In this document: positions 5,533 through 6,687 of the stretch, in pieces | Position numbering within the stretch: the stretch's first letter is position 1 | Layout of the letters: each line of letters opens with the position of its first letter | Source: Deltaproteobacteria bacterium | GTDB taxonomy: Bacteria > Desulfobacterota > DSM-4660 > Desulfatiglandales > B25-G16 | DNA: 6,687 nt | NCBI GenBank assembly: GCA_019308645.1 | Contig: JAFDHR010000126.1 | Location: forward strand, 1 to 6,687 | Direction: 5' to 3' | Made by a program: the position numbers and the translations under genes | Notes under the pieces: generated by a model | What the model was told of the DNA's origin: nothing | The model's input: only the letters and a program-made list of their open reading frames with translations | Databases searched by the model: none

Positions 5533-6687
5533 CTATACTAAATCCTTAACCAGGATGTGGAAATTAGCTGTTAATGTAAGTGAAATTAATACTCCAAGAA
5601 ATATCACAAATGTTCCTATTATAAAACATGTCTCCAGTTGGAAGACATCCATCATTATTCCTGCCAGAATGGGGCCCAACAACATTCCCAGGCTGTGTCC
5701 CATAGTTAAAAGGCTCATGATAGAGCCCATAGAATGGGTTTCATTTCCTATAATTACTGTCATTGCCATAATAGATGGCATTGCAATCCCACCGCCGATT
5801 CCAAAAAATGAATTCGCCCAAAAGAGGCCCCAGAATGAGTGTACCATAACAAATGAAAAGATAGCCCCTCCTGTAACAAAACCACCTATCGCAAAGAGTG
5901 TTCTTTTGCTGAACCTATCAGCCAGAAAACCCATTGGGGCCTGCAATAGACCTGTTATGAGTACCCCGACCATGAGCAGGATACCAATGAGTGAGCTTGA
6001 TAGATTAAAGGCCGAGTCTGCAAAAAGAGGCAAGAATGCCCATACAATCCCTATACAGGTTGTATATGCCAGGCGAAAGATGAACAGCCCTTCTATATTC
6101 TTGTCCTTCATAAGGATTCTGTAATTAAGAGGGGGCTTAACCCTTGAAGGAGGGGTTTCGTCCTTTGTTGGAGGGAGTAACATGAGGCAGAGCAGAAAGC
6201 CAGCGAAACAAAAAACTCCCATACTCAGGAAAGATATCTGGATGCCAAAGGTATCCTTCACCATACCCCCAATAACTGGCCCCACGCTCAATCCTCCGAA
6301 AAGGGACATATTAAATAGACCCATAACAAAGCCTTCTCTCCTTTTAGGAGTTATGTCTCCAACATAGGCCAGGGCAACAGGCAAAATCATGGCTGAGGCA
6401 ATACCCTGAAAAAAGCGAATCAGGATAAACAGATTCACACTTGTAGAAAATATATAGGCTATGGAAACAAGAAAATAGACCAGGAGTCCGGTTGTAATGA
6501 ATGGCTTTCTTCCTTTCCTGTCTGAAGCCTTACCAAAGTAGGGTAGAAAAATAGTCCTTGAAAGTGAAAATGCCCCAAACATAAAGCCAATATATAAGCC
6601 TGTTGCGCCCAGTTCATGGGCATACACAGGCAGTAAGGGAACGACCAATCCCACTCCTATGGTAACAGAAAAAACAGCCAAAAATAG
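5533..6687 (-). CDS. MFS transporter, DHA1-like drug:H+ antiporter (N-terminus cut by window)
   Basis: This is an inner-membrane transporter of the major facilitator superfamily with about 12 hydrophobic segments in 384 visible residues. The frame stays open to the right edge (first codons CTA, TTT, TTG). The TTG at 6681 lies inside a hydrophobic stretch and is unlikely to be the real start; perhaps 5-15 residues are missing. Numbering from the edge, GVGLVVPLLPVYA (11-23) is in TM1. GKASDRKGRKP (52-62) is MFS motif A in the loop between TM2 and TM3, repeated in the second half as GFLADRFSKR (253-262). TM5 has the antiporter motif C pattern: Gly123, Gly132, Gly136-Pro137, Gly140-Gly141. A hydrophilic central loop (about 173-198) separates the six-helix halves. 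Motif C indicates proton-coupled drug or metabolite export; the substrate cannot be told. It is convergent with sixA and in no visible operon. Confidence 0.9.
   Translation of the reverse strand, partial: LFLAVFSVTIGVGLVVPLLPVYAHELGATGLYIGFMFGAFSLSRTIFLPYFGKASDRKGRKPFITTGLLVYFLVSIAYIFSTSVNLFILIRFFQGIASAMILPVALAYVGDITPKRREGFVMGLFNMSLFGGLSVGPVIGGMVKDTFGIQISFLSMGVFCFAGFLLCLMLLPPTKDETPPSRVKPPLNYRILMKDKNIEGLFIFRLAYTTCIGIVWAFLPLFADSAFNLSSSLIGILLMVGVLITGLLQAPMGFLADRFSKRTLFAIGGFVTGGAIFSFVMVHSFWGLFWANSFFGIGGGIAMPSIMAMTVIIGNETHSMGSIMSLLTMGHSLGMLLGPILAGIMMDVFQLETCFIIGTFVIFLGVLISLTLTANFHILVKDLV

Noticed and set aside
5555..6124. 189-aa open frame on the plus strand
   Set aside because: It is antisense to the MFS gene. 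Its Pro/Ile/Lys-rich composition is what the complement of membrane-helix codons gives, and there is no SD or family resemblance.
6679..6681. TTG as start codon of the MFS gene
   Set aside because: The frame stays open to the window edge with hydrophobic residues upstream. The TTG is inside the first membrane helix, so the gene is treated as truncated.

Overview
The window is bacterial, moderately AT-rich chromosomal DNA with compact ORFs, ATGA start/stop overlaps and Shine-Dalgarno sites that fit a standard 16S anti-SD. The organism cannot be named from the sequence. From memory of the families, a ~1000-residue PurL carrying its own PurS-like N-terminus beside a separate PurQ, a QHG-type SixA, a DUF433/DUF5615 pair and dispersed short palindromes and heptads suggest a Gram-negative environmental lineage such as Desulfobacterota, Nitrospirota or Brocadiales-type Planctomycetota. 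This placement is a low-confidence inference.

Left half (1-3713, minus strand): a purine biosynthesis pair. purL (PurS-PurS-PurL fusion, 1010 aa) is followed with an ATGA overlap by purQ, which runs off the left edge just before its expected catalytic His-Pro-Glu. Together they would form FGAM synthase: PurQ releases ammonia from glutamine, and PurL uses it with ATP to convert FGAR to FGAM. A short palindrome is embedded in frame in the linker between the PurS-like part and the PurL core.

Middle (3714-4152): a 439-bp non-coding divergent region. It holds two tracts of heptanucleotide repeats (consensus near GTCCGTT/GTCAGTT), one interrupted by a GC-rich palindrome, and two weak back-to-back sigma70-like promoter candidates, one for purL and one for the rightward genes.

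Right half (4153-5410, plus strand): a two-gene DUF433/DUF5615 toxin-antitoxin-like module with overlapping genes, then a SixA-type phosphohistidine phosphatase. From 5420 to 5526 four heptads face four inverted heptads between convergent genes. From 5533 to the right edge, on the minus strand, lies an MFS drug:H+ antiporter-like transporter lacking its extreme N-terminus.

The enzymes and the transporter belong to ordinary families. The most unusual material is the set of heptad tracts and palindromes, which bracket the TA-sixA block and penetrate the purL coding sequence. I found no CRISPR array, RNA gene, insertion sequence or evident new multi-gene system.
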